Assembly (NCBI GenBank): GCA_004299845.1
Contig: CP036201.1
Span: 1,426,001-1,490,000 of the forward strand
Direction: 5' to 3'
DNA: 64,000 bases
Source of the DNA: Verrucomicrobia bacterium S94
Lineage (GTDB): Bacteria; Verrucomicrobiota; Kiritimatiellia; Kiritimatiellales; Pontiellaceae
Shown here: positions 54,129-63,458 of the stretch, piece by piece
Position numbering within the stretch: the stretch's first letter is position 1
Layout: each line of letters opens with the position of its first letter
Translations under genes and position numbers: made by a program
The notes under the pieces: generated by a model
Told to the model about the DNA's origin: nothing
What the model saw: the letters and a program-made list of their open reading frames with translations, nothing else
Database searches by the model: none

Positions 54129-55340
54129 ATGATTGAATGTATTAGAACGTATCGACTTCAGCACAAACTGGATGAATCCTTCGGATTCTCGCAGTGGCAT
54201 TACGACACCCGCAACCAGCTGCTCGTTGAGATCATCGACGAATCGGGAGCGGTCGGATGGGGCGAATGCTACGGTCCGGCTACCATCACCCAGAACGCCA
54301 TCGATACTTTTTACGCTCCGCTACTACTGGGATGGGATCCGCTGAAAAATGAGGCCGCCTGGCAGCACTGCTGGAGGTCTTCGCTCGATTTCGCCATGAA
54401 AGGCCCCATGATGGGCGCCATCTCCGGCATCGATATGGCACTGATTGACCTTAAAGGAAAACTCCTCAAAGTTTCTGTTTCCGAACTGATGGGCGGTCGT
54501 TTACGTGATACTGTTGAATGTTATGCAACAGGCATGTATTTCCGACGGCAGCCTGAGGAGCAGCTGCTCGAAACCATTCTTCAGGAAGCCGGCATCTATG
54601 TCCGCAACGGCTACAAAGCCATGAAAATAAAAGTCGGTAAAAATATGGCTTTCGATAAAAGAATGGCGATCGCCTTTCGCGAAACCTTTCCCGAAATCCG
54701 CCTGATGGCCGACTCCAACCACGCCTACGATCTGCCGGAAGCCATCGAAATCGGGCATGTGCTCGAGGAGCACGACTACAAATGGTTCGAAGAACCGCTT
54801 TCCCCGATTCATCCGGAACTCTTTCGCCAGCTGTCAGACAAAGTGAATATTCCCATCGCAACCGGAGAATGTGAACAGACCCGTTACGGTTTTCAGAACC
54901 TGCTGAAACACGGTGGTGTTCAGATTGCCCAGCCCGACCTTGCCTACTGCGGCGGCCCCACCGAAGCGCTTAAAATCCGCAGTATTGCCGCTTCAATGGG
55001 CATCAACACCATTGCCCACTGCTGGGGCACACAGCTCAACCTGGCCAGTGCGGTTCATTTTCTGGCCACCACCTATATTGAACCGGGACGAGCTGAAATA
55101 ACACAGCCTCTGCTTGAACGAGATTTAACCCCCAACCCGATGCGTGACGAAATGTATGCCGTGGAAGTGGAGATCGAAAACGGAACTGCAAAGGTTCCTG
55201 CCGTTCCCGGTCTCGGCGTCGAACCCGACCGCATTGTGCTGGATCATTATTGTGTACAGAAAACGGAGAAAACCCATGTCGGAAACAATGTATCCCATGC
55301 TGATCAACGGAGAAAAGATCACCACACGAAAATCGTTTGA
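54129..55340 (+). CDS. Enolase-superfamily (mandelate racemase-like) cycloisomerase or sugar-acid dehydratase
   Basis: 403 residues with the full enolase-superfamily catalytic set: KIKVG (K-x-K base, about residue 165), DSNHAYD, WFEEP and GECEQ as metal ligands, and HCWGT as the second general base. The N terminus (RTYRLQHKLDESFGFSQWHY, VEIIDESGAVGWGECYGPA) is close in style to D-galactarolactone cycloisomerase, and the same subgroup includes 3,6-anhydrogalactonate cycloisomerases. The last ~22 codons run into the aldehyde dehydrogenase gene (65-base overlap) and look non-homologous, as if an earlier stop had been lost. Confidence 0.85.
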   Translation: MIECIRTYRLQHKLDESFGFSQWHYDTRNQLLVEIIDESGAVGWGECYGPATITQNAIDTFYAPLLLGWDPLKNEAAWQHCWRSSLDFAMKGPMMGAISGIDMALIDLKGKLLKVSVSELMGGRLRDTVECYATGMYFRRQPEEQLLETILQEAGIYVRNGYKAMKIKVGKNMAFDKRMAIAFRETFPEIRLMADSNHAYDLPEAIEIGHVLEEHDYKWFEEPLSPIHPELFRQLSDKVNIPIATGECEQTRYGFQNLLKHGGVQIAQPDLAYCGGPTEALKIRSIAASMGINTIAHCWGTQLNLASAVHFLATTYIEPGRAEITQPLLERDLTPNPMRDEMYAVEVEIENGTAKVPAVPGLGVEPDRIVLDHYCVQKTEKTHVGNNVSHADQRRKDHHTKIV

Positions 55341-56676
55341 TGTCCTCAATCCGGCCACCGGCCAGATTCTCGGGCAGGCTCCGGAAATTGATGCAGACAA
55401 CATTCAGTATGTGCTGAAGTCGGCGAAGGCCGGCTTTCAAATCTGGTCGGCTAAAACCCCGGCGGAACGTAAAAGCCTTATCCTGAACTATGCCGATTTG
55501 CTGGCTGCGAACAGTGAGCGTATTATCGAACTGCTTATCGCCGAAACCGGAAAACCGCGTGATAATGCGGAATACGATTTCGGTATGCTGAACAACTGCC
55601 TCCGCTTTTTCGTCGAAGAATATGAGCGTCTCGATCAGCCTGTTCTTCACGATCCCGACGGCCGGTTTCTGCACTACATCCAGCGTCAGCCGCTCGGCGT
55701 AGCCGTCGGTATGCTGGCCTGGAACTTTCCCCTGCTGAACGTCGCCTACAAAATCGGCCCCGTTCTGGCGGCCGGCTGTTCCGCCATTCTCAAACCGTCC
55801 AGCTATACTCCGCTCGCCTCCCTGGAAGTCGCTTATCTGGCCAAAGAAGCGGGCATTCCGGACGGCGTCATCAACATGATCACCGGTACCGACCACAACA
55901 TCACTAAAGGGCTGCTCAGCAGCGATATCCCATCCATGGTCACGATGATCGGTTCCACCCGTGCCGGACTGGAAGTCATGAATTCCTCCACCACCAGTAT
56001 CAAACATTTTTCGGTCGAACTCGGCGGCAACGCACCGGTAGTCGTTTATCCGGATGCCGACGTTGTTGATGCGGCAAACAAAACCGTGGATCTGAAATTC
56101 GCCAACTGCGGACAGGTCTGCGTATCCCCGAACCGCTGTTTCGTGCACGAATCGGTTTACGATGAATTTGTGTCCGCTGCGCGGGAACGCGCCTCCTCCA
56201 TCGAAATGGGTCCGCTCGTTTCCGATAAAGCACGCCGGTATGTTCTCGGCCTCGTGGAATCTGCGGTGGCTGACGGAGCGGAAATCGTCTGCGGTGGAAA
56301 AGCCGTGGAAGGCGGCGGCTTCTTTATGGAACCAACCATTCTTTCCAACGTCGTTCCCAAAATGAAAGTGGCTTACGAAGAAATTTTCGGTCCCGTTCTG
56401 CCAATCATAAAATATACGGATGCCGATGACGAAATCGCTTTGGCCAATGACACCGTTTACGGGCTCGCCGCCTACGTGTTCACCTCCAGCCTTTCCAATG
56501 GACTGCGTGCCGCGCGCGATATCCAGACCGGCAGCGTTTGTGTAAACGAACCGCACTATTCCGTTCAGCTCCCGCACGGGGGACTGAAACAGAGCGGTCT
56601 CGGCAAAGACTGTTCGCGCTACAGTCTGGAGGAATATCTCACTCTCAAACGCGTATCGGTACTGATCGATAAATAA
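55276..56676 (+). CDS. NAD(P)-dependent aldehyde dehydrogenase
   Basis: 466-residue ALDH-superfamily enzyme. It has the NAD-binding AVGMLAWNFPLLNVAYKIGPVLAAG, the general base in SVELGGNAPVVV, the catalytic cysteine in FANCGQVCVSPNRCFVHE, and EEIFGPVLPIIKYTD near the C terminus. In this context it would oxidise the aldehyde of an incoming sugar to the aldonate used by the enolase-superfamily enzyme, or lactaldehyde if the aldolase releases it. Start at MSETMYPM (55276), GGAG upstream. Confidence 0.92.
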   Translation: MSETMYPMLINGEKITTRKSFDVLNPATGQILGQAPEIDADNIQYVLKSAKAGFQIWSAKTPAERKSLILNYADLLAANSERIIELLIAETGKPRDNAEYDFGMLNNCLRFFVEEYERLDQPVLHDPDGRFLHYIQRQPLGVAVGMLAWNFPLLNVAYKIGPVLAAGCSAILKPSSYTPLASLEVAYLAKEAGIPDGVINMITGTDHNITKGLLSSDIPSMVTMIGSTRAGLEVMNSSTTSIKHFSVELGGNAPVVVYPDADVVDAANKTVDLKFANCGQVCVSPNRCFVHESVYDEFVSAARERASSIEMGPLVSDKARRYVLGLVESAVADGAEIVCGGKAVEGGGFFMEPTILSNVVPKMKVAYEEIFGPVLPIIKYTDADDEIALANDTVYGLAAYVFTSSLSNGLRAARDIQTGSVCVNEPHYSVQLPHGGLKQSGLGKDCSRYSLEEYLTLKRVSVLIDK

Positions 56677-56692
56677 CCGGAGAAAATAATCC

Positions 56693-57352
56693 ATGATCTT
56701 TCCTGAAGATATGATCCGGAGACTGGAAAAAACCGGCATCGTGGCCGGTTTCTCCATCGAAAAAACCGAACATGCCGTACCGTTGGCCAATGCCCTGCTG
56801 GAAGGAGGCATCGAAGCCATTGAACTGACTTTCCGTACTCCGACGGCACTGGATGCATTGAAAGCGATTGCCGATCAGGTTCCGGAAATGCTGATCGGTG
56901 TCGGAACCATTCTGACCCCGGAACAGGTGCAGCAGGTCAAAGAAGCCGGGGCACATTTTGCCGTTTCGCCGGGGATGAATCCGCGTGTAATCCTGACGGC
57001 CATCGATGCCGGCGTTCCCTTTGCTCCCGGCATTGCCACTCCGTCCGATCTCGAAGCCGCCATTGAACTGGGCTGCCGGTTTGTAAAATTTTTCCCGGCC
57101 GAAGCTTCCGGTGGAATCCCCTACCTGCGCAGCATGAGCGCGCCCTACAAACACCTCGGTATGCAGTATTTTCCGCTGGGCGGAATGAATTCCGTAAATA
57201 TGACGGACTATCTCAAAGAGCCTAACGTTCCAGCCATTGGTGGTTCATGGATTGTTAAACAGGATCTCGTAAATGCCGGTGATTGGGAGACCATCACAGC
57301 CCGCGCCGCAGAAGTGATTGAAACCGCACAAAAAGGATTGAAACAGGAATGA
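56693..57352 (+). CDS. eda: KDPG/KDPGal-type aldolase
   Basis: Class I aldolase of the Eda family, 219 residues. Key segments are AIELTFRTPTALDAL (glutamate base), IGVGTILTPEQVQ, FAVSPGMNP, PFAPGIATPSDLEAA and the Schiff-base lysine in CRFVKFFPAEASGG, then PLGGM. It splits 2-keto-3-deoxy-6-phospho-aldonates to pyruvate and glyceraldehyde 3-phosphate. Overlaps the kinase gene by four bases (ATGA). Confidence 0.93.
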   Translation: MIFPEDMIRRLEKTGIVAGFSIEKTEHAVPLANALLEGGIEAIELTFRTPTALDALKAIADQVPEMLIGVGTILTPEQVQQVKEAGAHFAVSPGMNPRVILTAIDAGVPFAPGIATPSDLEAAIELGCRFVKFFPAEASGGIPYLRSMSAPYKHLGMQYFPLGGMNSVNMTDYLKEPNVPAIGGSWIVKQDLVNAGDWETITARAAEVIETAQKGLKQE

Positions 57353-58440
57353 GCAAAACCGTTGTAACCTTTGGAGAAATCATGGCCCGCCTGGCAGCAC
57401 CGCAGAACCTGCGGTTGCGGCAGACCCGCGAACTGGAAGTTACCTATGCCGGAGCCGAGGCCAGTGTTGCGGCTTCCATCTGCAACTTCGGCGGCAAAGC
57501 CCGCTATGTTACGGCCCTGCCGAAACATGCGCTGGCCGAAGCCACTGTAGACTCCGTCCGCGCCGTCGGCATTGATACCGAATTTGTGTTGCGGACCGAT
57601 GACGGCCGGCTGGGTCTCTACTTTCTCGAAACCGGCGCAAATCAGCGGCCGAGCAATGTGATTTATGACCGCACCGACTCCTCGGTTTCCATCACCTCCG
57701 CAGATCAGTATGACTGGGACGGAATTTTTGAAAATGCCGGATGGCTGCATCTCAGCGGTATTACACCGGCCCTCTCGGAAAATGCGGCCGAAGCCACGCT
57801 CGCGGCCGCACAGAAGGCCAAGACCGCCGGGGCGCTGGTATCCATCGATCTCAATTTCCGCGGCAAGCTCTGGAAATGGGATGCCTCGAAAACCGCCCGC
57901 GAACTGGCGCAGGAAACCATGTGTAAAATTCTGCCGTTTACGGATGTGGTGATTGCCAACGAAGAGGACTGCCACGATGTGCTCGGCATTCGGGCGGGCG
58001 ATACCGATGTCCATGCCGGCGCGCTCGACACCGCCCGCTATCCCGATGTTGCTAAACAGGTGATCAGTCAGTTTCCCAATGTTTCTAAAGTGGCTATCAC
58101 ACTGCGCGAAAGCTACTCGGCCAACCACAACAACTGGGGGGCTATGCTTTATGATGCCGAAAGCGGAATCGCGCATTTTGCTCCGCTGGATGCCGACGGA
58201 AATTACCGTCCCTATCCGATTAAAAACATTGTTGACCGGGTCGGCGGCGGTGATTCATTTGCCGGTGGTTTGATTTTCGCGCTCACAACACCGGAACTCA
58301 GCCATCCGGCTGATGCGATCCGCTATGCCGTGGCTGCTTCGTGCCTGAAGCATTCCATCAAAGGAGACTTCAACTTTTCAACCCGTGCCGAAGTCGAAGC
58401 CCTTATGAGCGGATCGGCCTCCGGCCGCGTAGTGCGATGA
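57349..58440 (+). CDS. PfkB-family 2-keto-3-deoxy-aldonate kinase
   Basis: PfkB/ribokinase fold, 363 residues. FGEIMARLAAP at the start and YAGAEASVAASICNFG are typical of KDG kinases, with the N-terminal GAxAN-like motif, a central SIDLNFRGKLW, and the anion-hole/base motif DRVGGGDSFAGG near the C terminus. It would phosphorylate 2-keto-3-deoxy-galactonate or -gluconate before cleavage by the adjacent aldolase. Last gene of the operon, followed by a terminator. Confidence 0.92.
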   Translation: MSKTVVTFGEIMARLAAPQNLRLRQTRELEVTYAGAEASVAASICNFGGKARYVTALPKHALAEATVDSVRAVGIDTEFVLRTDDGRLGLYFLETGANQRPSNVIYDRTDSSVSITSADQYDWDGIFENAGWLHLSGITPALSENAAEATLAAAQKAKTAGALVSIDLNFRGKLWKWDASKTARELAQETMCKILPFTDVVIANEEDCHDVLGIRAGDTDVHAGALDTARYPDVAKQVISQFPNVSKVAITLRESYSANHNNWGAMLYDAESGIAHFAPLDADGNYRPYPIKNIVDRVGGGDSFAGGLIFALTTPELSHPADAIRYAVAASCLKHSIKGDFNFSTRAEVEALMSGSASGRVVR

Positions 58441-58452
58441 CTTCCGATTGTC

Positions 58453-58490
58453 CGGCCGTTTTCCTCAGACCGGGAAACGGCCGTATTTGT
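58453..58490 (+). terminator. Terminator of the RhaT-to-kinase operon
   Basis: CGGCCGTTTTCC pairs with GGGAAACGGCCG with one bulge, followed by TATTTGTT. It lies 13 bases after the kinase stop. Confidence 0.7.
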
Positions 58491-58576
58491 TAGGGCGCAA
58501 ACCGGCATAGTTTTTACGGAATCCCGCATTACCGGGAATCTTTATTCTGTTACCCTCCGTTTTTTGGAGGTTAACC

Positions 58577-59599
58577 ATGTTAAGATTATTTGTTGTACTT
58601 CTGCTCTGCGGTATCGTCGGCGGAACTTCCGCCAAACCGGCAGTCTGGATTATCAGTGACGGGGCCGATAAAACCCTTGAACGTGCACCGGGAAAACACA
58701 TTACCGATCCGGATGACATTTCGGCCATTGCGGCGTATCTGCTGATGGCCAATGAGTTTGACACCCGTGCCATCGTCGTAGGCGGCAATCTCAATTCGCA
58801 GCCGCATCAGCGTGAACTCAGCATGAAAAAATGGGCGGAGGATCTTTTTCTGAAAGCCTATCTCGCCGATCTTCCGAAACTGAATGCGGCCCTTGGCGGT
58901 TATCCGGACCGTATCCGTTTCATTGAATCCTACACCTGGAAAAACCCGGAAAAATACAATCCTCAAAAACGCTATCTTTCGCTGGAAAACTATCCCTCCG
59001 TAATGGCCCTCTTTCAGGAACTGGAAAAGACGGAAGGAAAGCTGTATATCCTCTGCTGGGGTACGCAGTCGGAACCGGCGCTGCTGATCAGCCACTGCCT
59101 GACCGCCGGCCGCAAAGATCTGTTGAAGAAAGCGGTCTTTATCTCGCACTGGACCAACTCCTATTTTCACGTCGGCACCATGGATAAACCGTGGCGCACT
59201 CATAATGCCTGGGCCGACGAAGATGCAACCGCCTATGTAAAAAAAAGGGCGGAAGCCGGTGATATCGTTTTTTACGAATGCGCCGCCATCGGACAGGCAG
59301 GCATTGTGGAAGGCAGCCCGCGCGGCGCCGCATTTTACGATCAATTTAAAGCCTCACATCTCGGGAGAGTTTACCGACACGGCAAATATGCACCCTGGCT
59401 GAAAACCGTCGATGATTCTGACTCTGCAACCTTCTGGGTGCTGCTGGGAACCTACGGAGTAACACTGAACGACATCGCCGCCGACGGTACCAATTCACCG
59501 GATACCGAAAAGCGGAACGAAGCAGCTTTTTTCAAAGCGGCTCCGGAAATGCGCAAAGAGCTGCTTCGCCGTTCCAATGCCGCAGCAGGAATCAAATAA
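58577..59599 (+). CDS. Secreted DUF1593/nucleoside-hydrolase-like protein
   Basis: Signal peptide (MLRLFVVLLLCGIVGGTSA). The mature part starts PAVWIISDGADKTL; the motif ITDPDDISAIAAYLLMANEFDTRAIVVGG resembles the DUF1593 nucleoside-hydrolase-like domain (D-x-x-DD...LL-ANEFD-x-x-x-IV). 340 residues. Family members sit in polysaccharide-utilisation loci; the enzymatic activity is not established. It precedes the second AraC regulator and may belong with the isomerase operon functionally. Confidence 0.7.
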   Translation: MLRLFVVLLLCGIVGGTSAKPAVWIISDGADKTLERAPGKHITDPDDISAIAAYLLMANEFDTRAIVVGGNLNSQPHQRELSMKKWAEDLFLKAYLADLPKLNAALGGYPDRIRFIESYTWKNPEKYNPQKRYLSLENYPSVMALFQELEKTEGKLYILCWGTQSEPALLISHCLTAGRKDLLKKAVFISHWTNSYFHVGTMDKPWRTHNAWADEDATAYVKKRAEAGDIVFYECAAIGQAGIVEGSPRGAAFYDQFKASHLGRVYRHGKYAPWLKTVDDSDSATFWVLLGTYGVTLNDIAADGTNSPDTEKRNEAAFFKAAPEMRKELLRRSNAAAGIK

Positions 59600-59648
59600 G
59601 CTCAGTCGGAATTTGACATCCGTCCGCTGATTCCCCCAAATCCCCCGC

Positions 59649-59939
59649 ATGAAAAAACGCATTATCTTCATTCTTATGTTTGTTATCATCGTCGGAATTA
59701 TCTATTTCCGTCCGACAACCGAATGGACTCAGTGCAGCAAATGCGGCGTCCAGCAGATTGAACGCGGCATCGCGCGGCGGGTCATCCCGTCGTGGTCGGT
59801 TTATGAGTTCGATGAATTCGGCACCTATGCCGAATGGAAACAGCTTCATCCTGGCGAAAACTGCAGCCATGATTTCCGGAAAGTGAAACATAAAACGCCG
59901 GCCACTACGCTCAAGGAACTGCATCAGGCGGAAGATTGA
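59649..59939 (+). CDS. Small membrane-anchored protein, 96 aa
   Basis: One N-terminal transmembrane segment (IIFILMFVIIVGIIYF) followed by a soluble region with a CSKCG pair and a later cysteine-histidine (ENCSHDF) that could bind zinc. No family recognised. No good ribosome site is visible, so the start is uncertain. Confidence 0.5.
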   Translation: MKKRIIFILMFVIIVGIIYFRPTTEWTQCSKCGVQQIERGIARRVIPSWSVYEFDEFGTYAEWKQLHPGENCSHDFRKVKHKTPATTLKELHQAED

Positions 59940-59957
59940 AATAAACCGCCTCCGGCT

Positions 59958-60812
59958 TCAGTGCTCCAGCTTTCGGAACTCCCGCGGAGACATCCCCTTG
60001 TGTTTCAGAAACTGGCGGTTAAAATTCGACAGATTCCGGAACCCCACGGAAAATGCGATTTCCGTGACCGACATATCGGTTTCAAGCAACAGCCGGCAGG
60101 CTTCACTCAAACGGAGCCGAATAACATATTCAATGAACGGAATTCCCATATATTTTTTAAAAAAACGACTGAACGCTTCGGGAGATAAATATGCAGCTGC
60201 TGCAATTTCGTTCAGACGTATGCTTTCTGTAAATTTACGATGAATAAAATCGATGGCTTTGTTCAGCCGTTCACTTTCATGGTGCACCTCGGCGCGCAGA
60301 TACTGTTTTGTGGCCAGCATCCGGTTTCGGCAGCAGGAGATCTGATCCAGAAATCCGATTAGACACGCCACACGAATTGCGGGCCGAGCCTGTAGTATCT
60401 GATCAAAAAGCGTTTGAATCCGGTCGGAATCAAAACCTATAAATTTCAGTCCCTGCGCGGATTTTCTTAAAATATTTCTTATTTCCTCCATTTCGGGCAA
60501 ATCGAAAAAAGCGGCTCCGAGACAGGTCGGGCGGAACTGTACATACAGCGAACAGACACGGTGCGACGCCGCGTCCTGCAGCGTATCGCTGAAAAAGGCG
60601 TGAGGAAGATTGGCCCCGAACAGAAAAAGTTCTCCGGCTTCGAACCGTCCGGAATAGTCCCCGGCGACCAGTCGTCCCCGCCCCTCTTTTATATAAATCA
60701 GCTCTGCTTCCTCATGAACGTGATAGGAATGCACAAAATTCCGATCTTCAAATTTATGCGCGTAGAAGGAGGATCCAACGTTTTTTCTGATATGTTCATA
60801 GGCCACTTTCAT
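59958..60812 (-). CDS. AraC-family regulator of the isomerase operon
   Basis: 284 residues: a cupin-like N-terminal domain (SYHVHEEAELIYIKEGRGRLVAG, FEAGELFLFGANLPHAFFS) and a C-terminal double HTH (IRLNEIAAAAYLSPEAFSRFFKKYMGIPFIEYVIRLRLSEAC, SVTEIAFSVGFRNLSNFNRQFLKHKGMSPREFR). It is divergent from the isomerase-kinase-aldolase operon, the usual place for its specific regulator. Confidence 0.93.
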   Translation of the reverse strand: MKVAYEHIRKNVGSSFYAHKFEDRNFVHSYHVHEEAELIYIKEGRGRLVAGDYSGRFEAGELFLFGANLPHAFFSDTLQDAASHRVCSLYVQFRPTCLGAAFFDLPEMEEIRNILRKSAQGLKFIGFDSDRIQTLFDQILQARPAIRVACLIGFLDQISCCRNRMLATKQYLRAEVHHESERLNKAIDFIHRKFTESIRLNEIAAAAYLSPEAFSRFFKKYMGIPFIEYVIRLRLSEACRLLLETDMSVTEIAFSVGFRNLSNFNRQFLKHKGMSPREFRKLEH

Positions 60813-60871
60813 AGCGGAATACCCCGTCTGTTAACCGGTTCTTTACAGGTCTACCGGTAATTTATAAATAA

Positions 60872-60894
60872 ATCAATATAGTATCATTATTGAT
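60872..60894. promoter_or_regulatory. AT-rich dyad between the AraC gene and the isomerase operon
   Basis: ATCAAT-N11-ATTGAT lies 75 bases upstream of the isomerase start and 60 upstream of the regulator start, next to TATAGTATC, a possible -10 region. Binding by the regulator is inferred from position only. Confidence 0.35.
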
Positions 60895-60968
60895 CATTCC
60901 CGGCGTAGTCTTCTGTATTCATCTCCGTATTATGGATGACTCTAATTCAATACATACAGGTAAGAATT

Positions 60969-62489
60969 ATGAATCCGAAAAATACACCCGACTTTCTGCA
61001 GCTCCCTGAAAACGGTATTGCACATCATGCGATCCGCGAATTGATCCCTCCTTTTACCAAACCCCGTAAAACCCGTTTAATTGTGCTGGGCTGCGGCGTA
61101 AGAGCTCATTTTCCGTGGGATGAGGCATGCCGCCGTTACAACGAAGCAACCGCCCGGATTGAGGCTGCGGTTGACACCCGGCTTTTCGAAATTGTCCGCG
61201 CGGAAGCTCCTTATGAAGATGCCGATCTGATGACGGCTTTTCTCAACTGTCAGTTGCATGAAGGAATTGACGGACTGATACTTTTTCACGCCTCCTATAC
61301 TACAGGTGAGCTTGGCGCCATTCTGGGACGCTGGCTCACCATAAACCATGTCCCGCTGCTGAGCTGGTCGTTCCCGGATGACCGCGGCGAACGCCTATCG
61401 GCCAACAGCATGTGCTGCCAGAATTTCCTGCTTGGAATTTTCAATACCCTGGGGGTGAAATATGCCTGGTTCCAGCAGGCGGTCGAAGCGGATATTCACC
61501 CGATGATTCCGCGTTTCGCCCGCAGTGTCCGGGCGGTATCCCGCTTTAAAACCGGGAAACTGCTGACCCTAGGAGCAGCACGCGTCCCCGGTTTCTATGA
61601 CTGCGAACTCGATGAACTAAATGTGATGAAACGGTACGGCATTCGTGTAGACCGCGTCGGAATTGATGCGGTTTTCGACCGCGCACAAAAATTCAGCGAC
61701 GCCGCTTTAAAAACGGTTCGTGATGCCCTTATAAGATCTCCGGAGTGCGCTTCCAATACTGTTCCGGATGAACAGATTTTCCAAACGCTGCGCCTGGCCT
61801 TGGGCACACTGGACCTGGCCTCCGAAAACAACTATATCGGATGCGCCGTTAAGAGCTGGCCGGAAATGTTTGATGTTTACGGCTGTGCATCGGACGGTGC
61901 GGTTTCTCTGATGAATGACTTCGGCCTGTGCACCACGGAAGAAGGTGATATGAATGGTCTGATGTCCTCCATGGCTCTCTTTCTGATTTCAGAAGGCCGG
62001 GCGATTCCGACCATGATGGATATTTCCATCGCGGATACCGAAAACAACCGCCTGGGAATCTGGCACTGTGGATCAAGTGCCACCCGCCTGCTGCGCAAAG
62101 GCACCCGGTTTGATATCCGGCAGCACTCCATCCTCGAAAATGCCGATCCGGAAACGGCTGTTGGGATGATGCTTGAGTTTCTGCTGGAACTGGGCGAAGT
62201 GACTATGGTGCGCTATCAAAGTCCGGATTCGTCCCGCATGTATGGATGGGAAGGCGATCTGCGGGAATGCGAAGCCGCTTTCCGTGGATCCTATGGAGAA
62301 CTCGAACCGAAAGCCCCGCTCACGGTGGATACCATTATGGGTACTATTTTTGATCGCGGTCTGGATCATCATTGGTCGCTGGGTTACGGCAGCTGGATGG
62401 AGGATCTCCGCATGATGAATCACTGGCTCGGTGTGGAGGAAATTCCGCATTCAAATCCAGGCGGTATGTGCGGCTTCAGCTCCTGCTGA
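60969..62489 (+). CDS. L-fucose/L-arabinose isomerase-like protein
   Basis: About 506 residues with the fold order of the fucose-isomerase family: RLIVLGCGVRAHFPWDEACRRY, GLILFHASYTTGELGAILGRWL and PLLSWSFPDD in the N-terminal domains; a C-terminal domain with SASDGAVSLM-like CASDGAVSLMNDFGLCTTEEGDMNGLMSS containing conserved acidic residues; and a C-terminal histidine-rich ending (FDRGLDHHWSLGYG). It probably isomerises an aldose to a ketose using a divalent metal. Not close enough to FucI to name the sugar. The ATG at 60969 is chosen over 60936. Confidence 0.75.
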   Translation: MNPKNTPDFLQLPENGIAHHAIRELIPPFTKPRKTRLIVLGCGVRAHFPWDEACRRYNEATARIEAAVDTRLFEIVRAEAPYEDADLMTAFLNCQLHEGIDGLILFHASYTTGELGAILGRWLTINHVPLLSWSFPDDRGERLSANSMCCQNFLLGIFNTLGVKYAWFQQAVEADIHPMIPRFARSVRAVSRFKTGKLLTLGAARVPGFYDCELDELNVMKRYGIRVDRVGIDAVFDRAQKFSDAALKTVRDALIRSPECASNTVPDEQIFQTLRLALGTLDLASENNYIGCAVKSWPEMFDVYGCASDGAVSLMNDFGLCTTEEGDMNGLMSSMALFLISEGRAIPTMMDISIADTENNRLGIWHCGSSATRLLRKGTRFDIRQHSILENADPETAVGMMLEFLLELGEVTMVRYQSPDSSRMYGWEGDLRECEAAFRGSYGELEPKAPLTVDTIMGTIFDRGLDHHWSLGYGSWMEDLRMMNHWLGVEEIPHSNPGGMCGFSSC

Positions 62490-62504
62490 TTTCAGAAAGC
62501 CTTT

Positions 62505-63455
62505 ATGATGAACACAACAACCTATGACGCTATTGTTGTCGGACTTAATGTCGTCGACATTCTCTTCGAACTGCCTGAAAAAGTGACCGAAGGCGAAAAG
62601 CACGAAGTGTCCCGTCTTCTGATTCAAGGCGGTGCACCCGCCGGAAATGCCGCCTGCGGTCTGGCCTCCATGGGCTGGAAAACCGGCTTTGTCGGCAAAC
62701 TGGGCCGGAATACACTGAGTACGGTTTCCCGCACAGAACTCCGCCGATACGGTGTTTCGGAAAGCCTGTTGCAGGAAACGCCCGAAGCACAGCCCGCAGT
62801 AGCCGTAGTTGCCATTGATCAGCAGGGAGAGCGCACCGTCTATTACAGCCTGACCGGATATAAAAAGTTAACCCCTCAGGAAATACCGGCAGAGGCCGTT
62901 AAAAACTGCCGGTTGGTACTGGTAGACGGATACGAAACGGAAGGTGCTCTGGAAACCCTCAGGATTGCCCATGAACACGGCATTCCCTCAGTACTCGATA
63001 TTGAAACCGGCGATGCGGAACTGATGCGCAAAGCGATGACACTCGGCACAGACACGATTCTTCCGCTCGCCGGTGCCCTGGAGCTCGCCGGCTGTGAAAG
63101 TATGGAGGAAACACTGCGTAAACTTTCCCGGTGGACCCCCGGCAGGGTCATAATCACTGATGGCGTAAACGGAAGCTGGGCACTGATTGAAAATGACCTT
63201 TTTCATCAGCCGGCATTCAAGGTCGAGGCCGTGGATACCACCGGGTGCGGCGATGCCTATCACGCCGGTTATGCCTCGGCCCTGCTCGATGCTCTTCCTC
63301 TGAAACTCCGTATGGAATTTGCCGCCTTTTTTGCTTCGCGTGTCGCTCTGCAGTTCGGCGGACGGACACAGCTGCCGAATGCCGCATCACTCAAAACCGA
63401 AGATTTATCCGGTTTATCTGCAGAACTTAAAAATTATATCCGAAACAAGGAGTAA
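62505..63455 (+). CDS. PfkB-family ketose kinase
   Basis: 316-residue ribokinase-fold enzyme. It starts YDAIVVGLNVVDILFELPE, has the substrate loop QGGAPAGNAACGLASMGWKTGFVGKLG, and the C-terminal DTTGCGDAYHAGYASALL with the catalytic aspartate. In E. coli the fucose route uses a different kinase family (FucK, FGGY), so this is a non-orthologous replacement if the sugar is fucose-like. It lies 15 bases after the isomerase. Confidence 0.9.
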   Translation: MMNTTTYDAIVVGLNVVDILFELPEKVTEGEKHEVSRLLIQGGAPAGNAACGLASMGWKTGFVGKLGRNTLSTVSRTELRRYGVSESLLQETPEAQPAVAVVAIDQQGERTVYYSLTGYKKLTPQEIPAEAVKNCRLVLVDGYETEGALETLRIAHEHGIPSVLDIETGDAELMRKAMTLGTDTILPLAGALELAGCESMEETLRKLSRWTPGRVIITDGVNGSWALIENDLFHQPAFKVEAVDTTGCGDAYHAGYASALLDALPLKLRMEFAAFFASRVALQFGGRTQLPNAASLKTEDLSGLSAELKNYIRNKE

Positions 63456-63458
63456 ATC

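Noticed and set aside
55036-56820. 594-codon minus-strand open frame opposite the aldehyde dehydrogenase
   Set aside because: The plus strand encodes a complete aldehyde dehydrogenase with all catalytic motifs; the antisense frame shows none.
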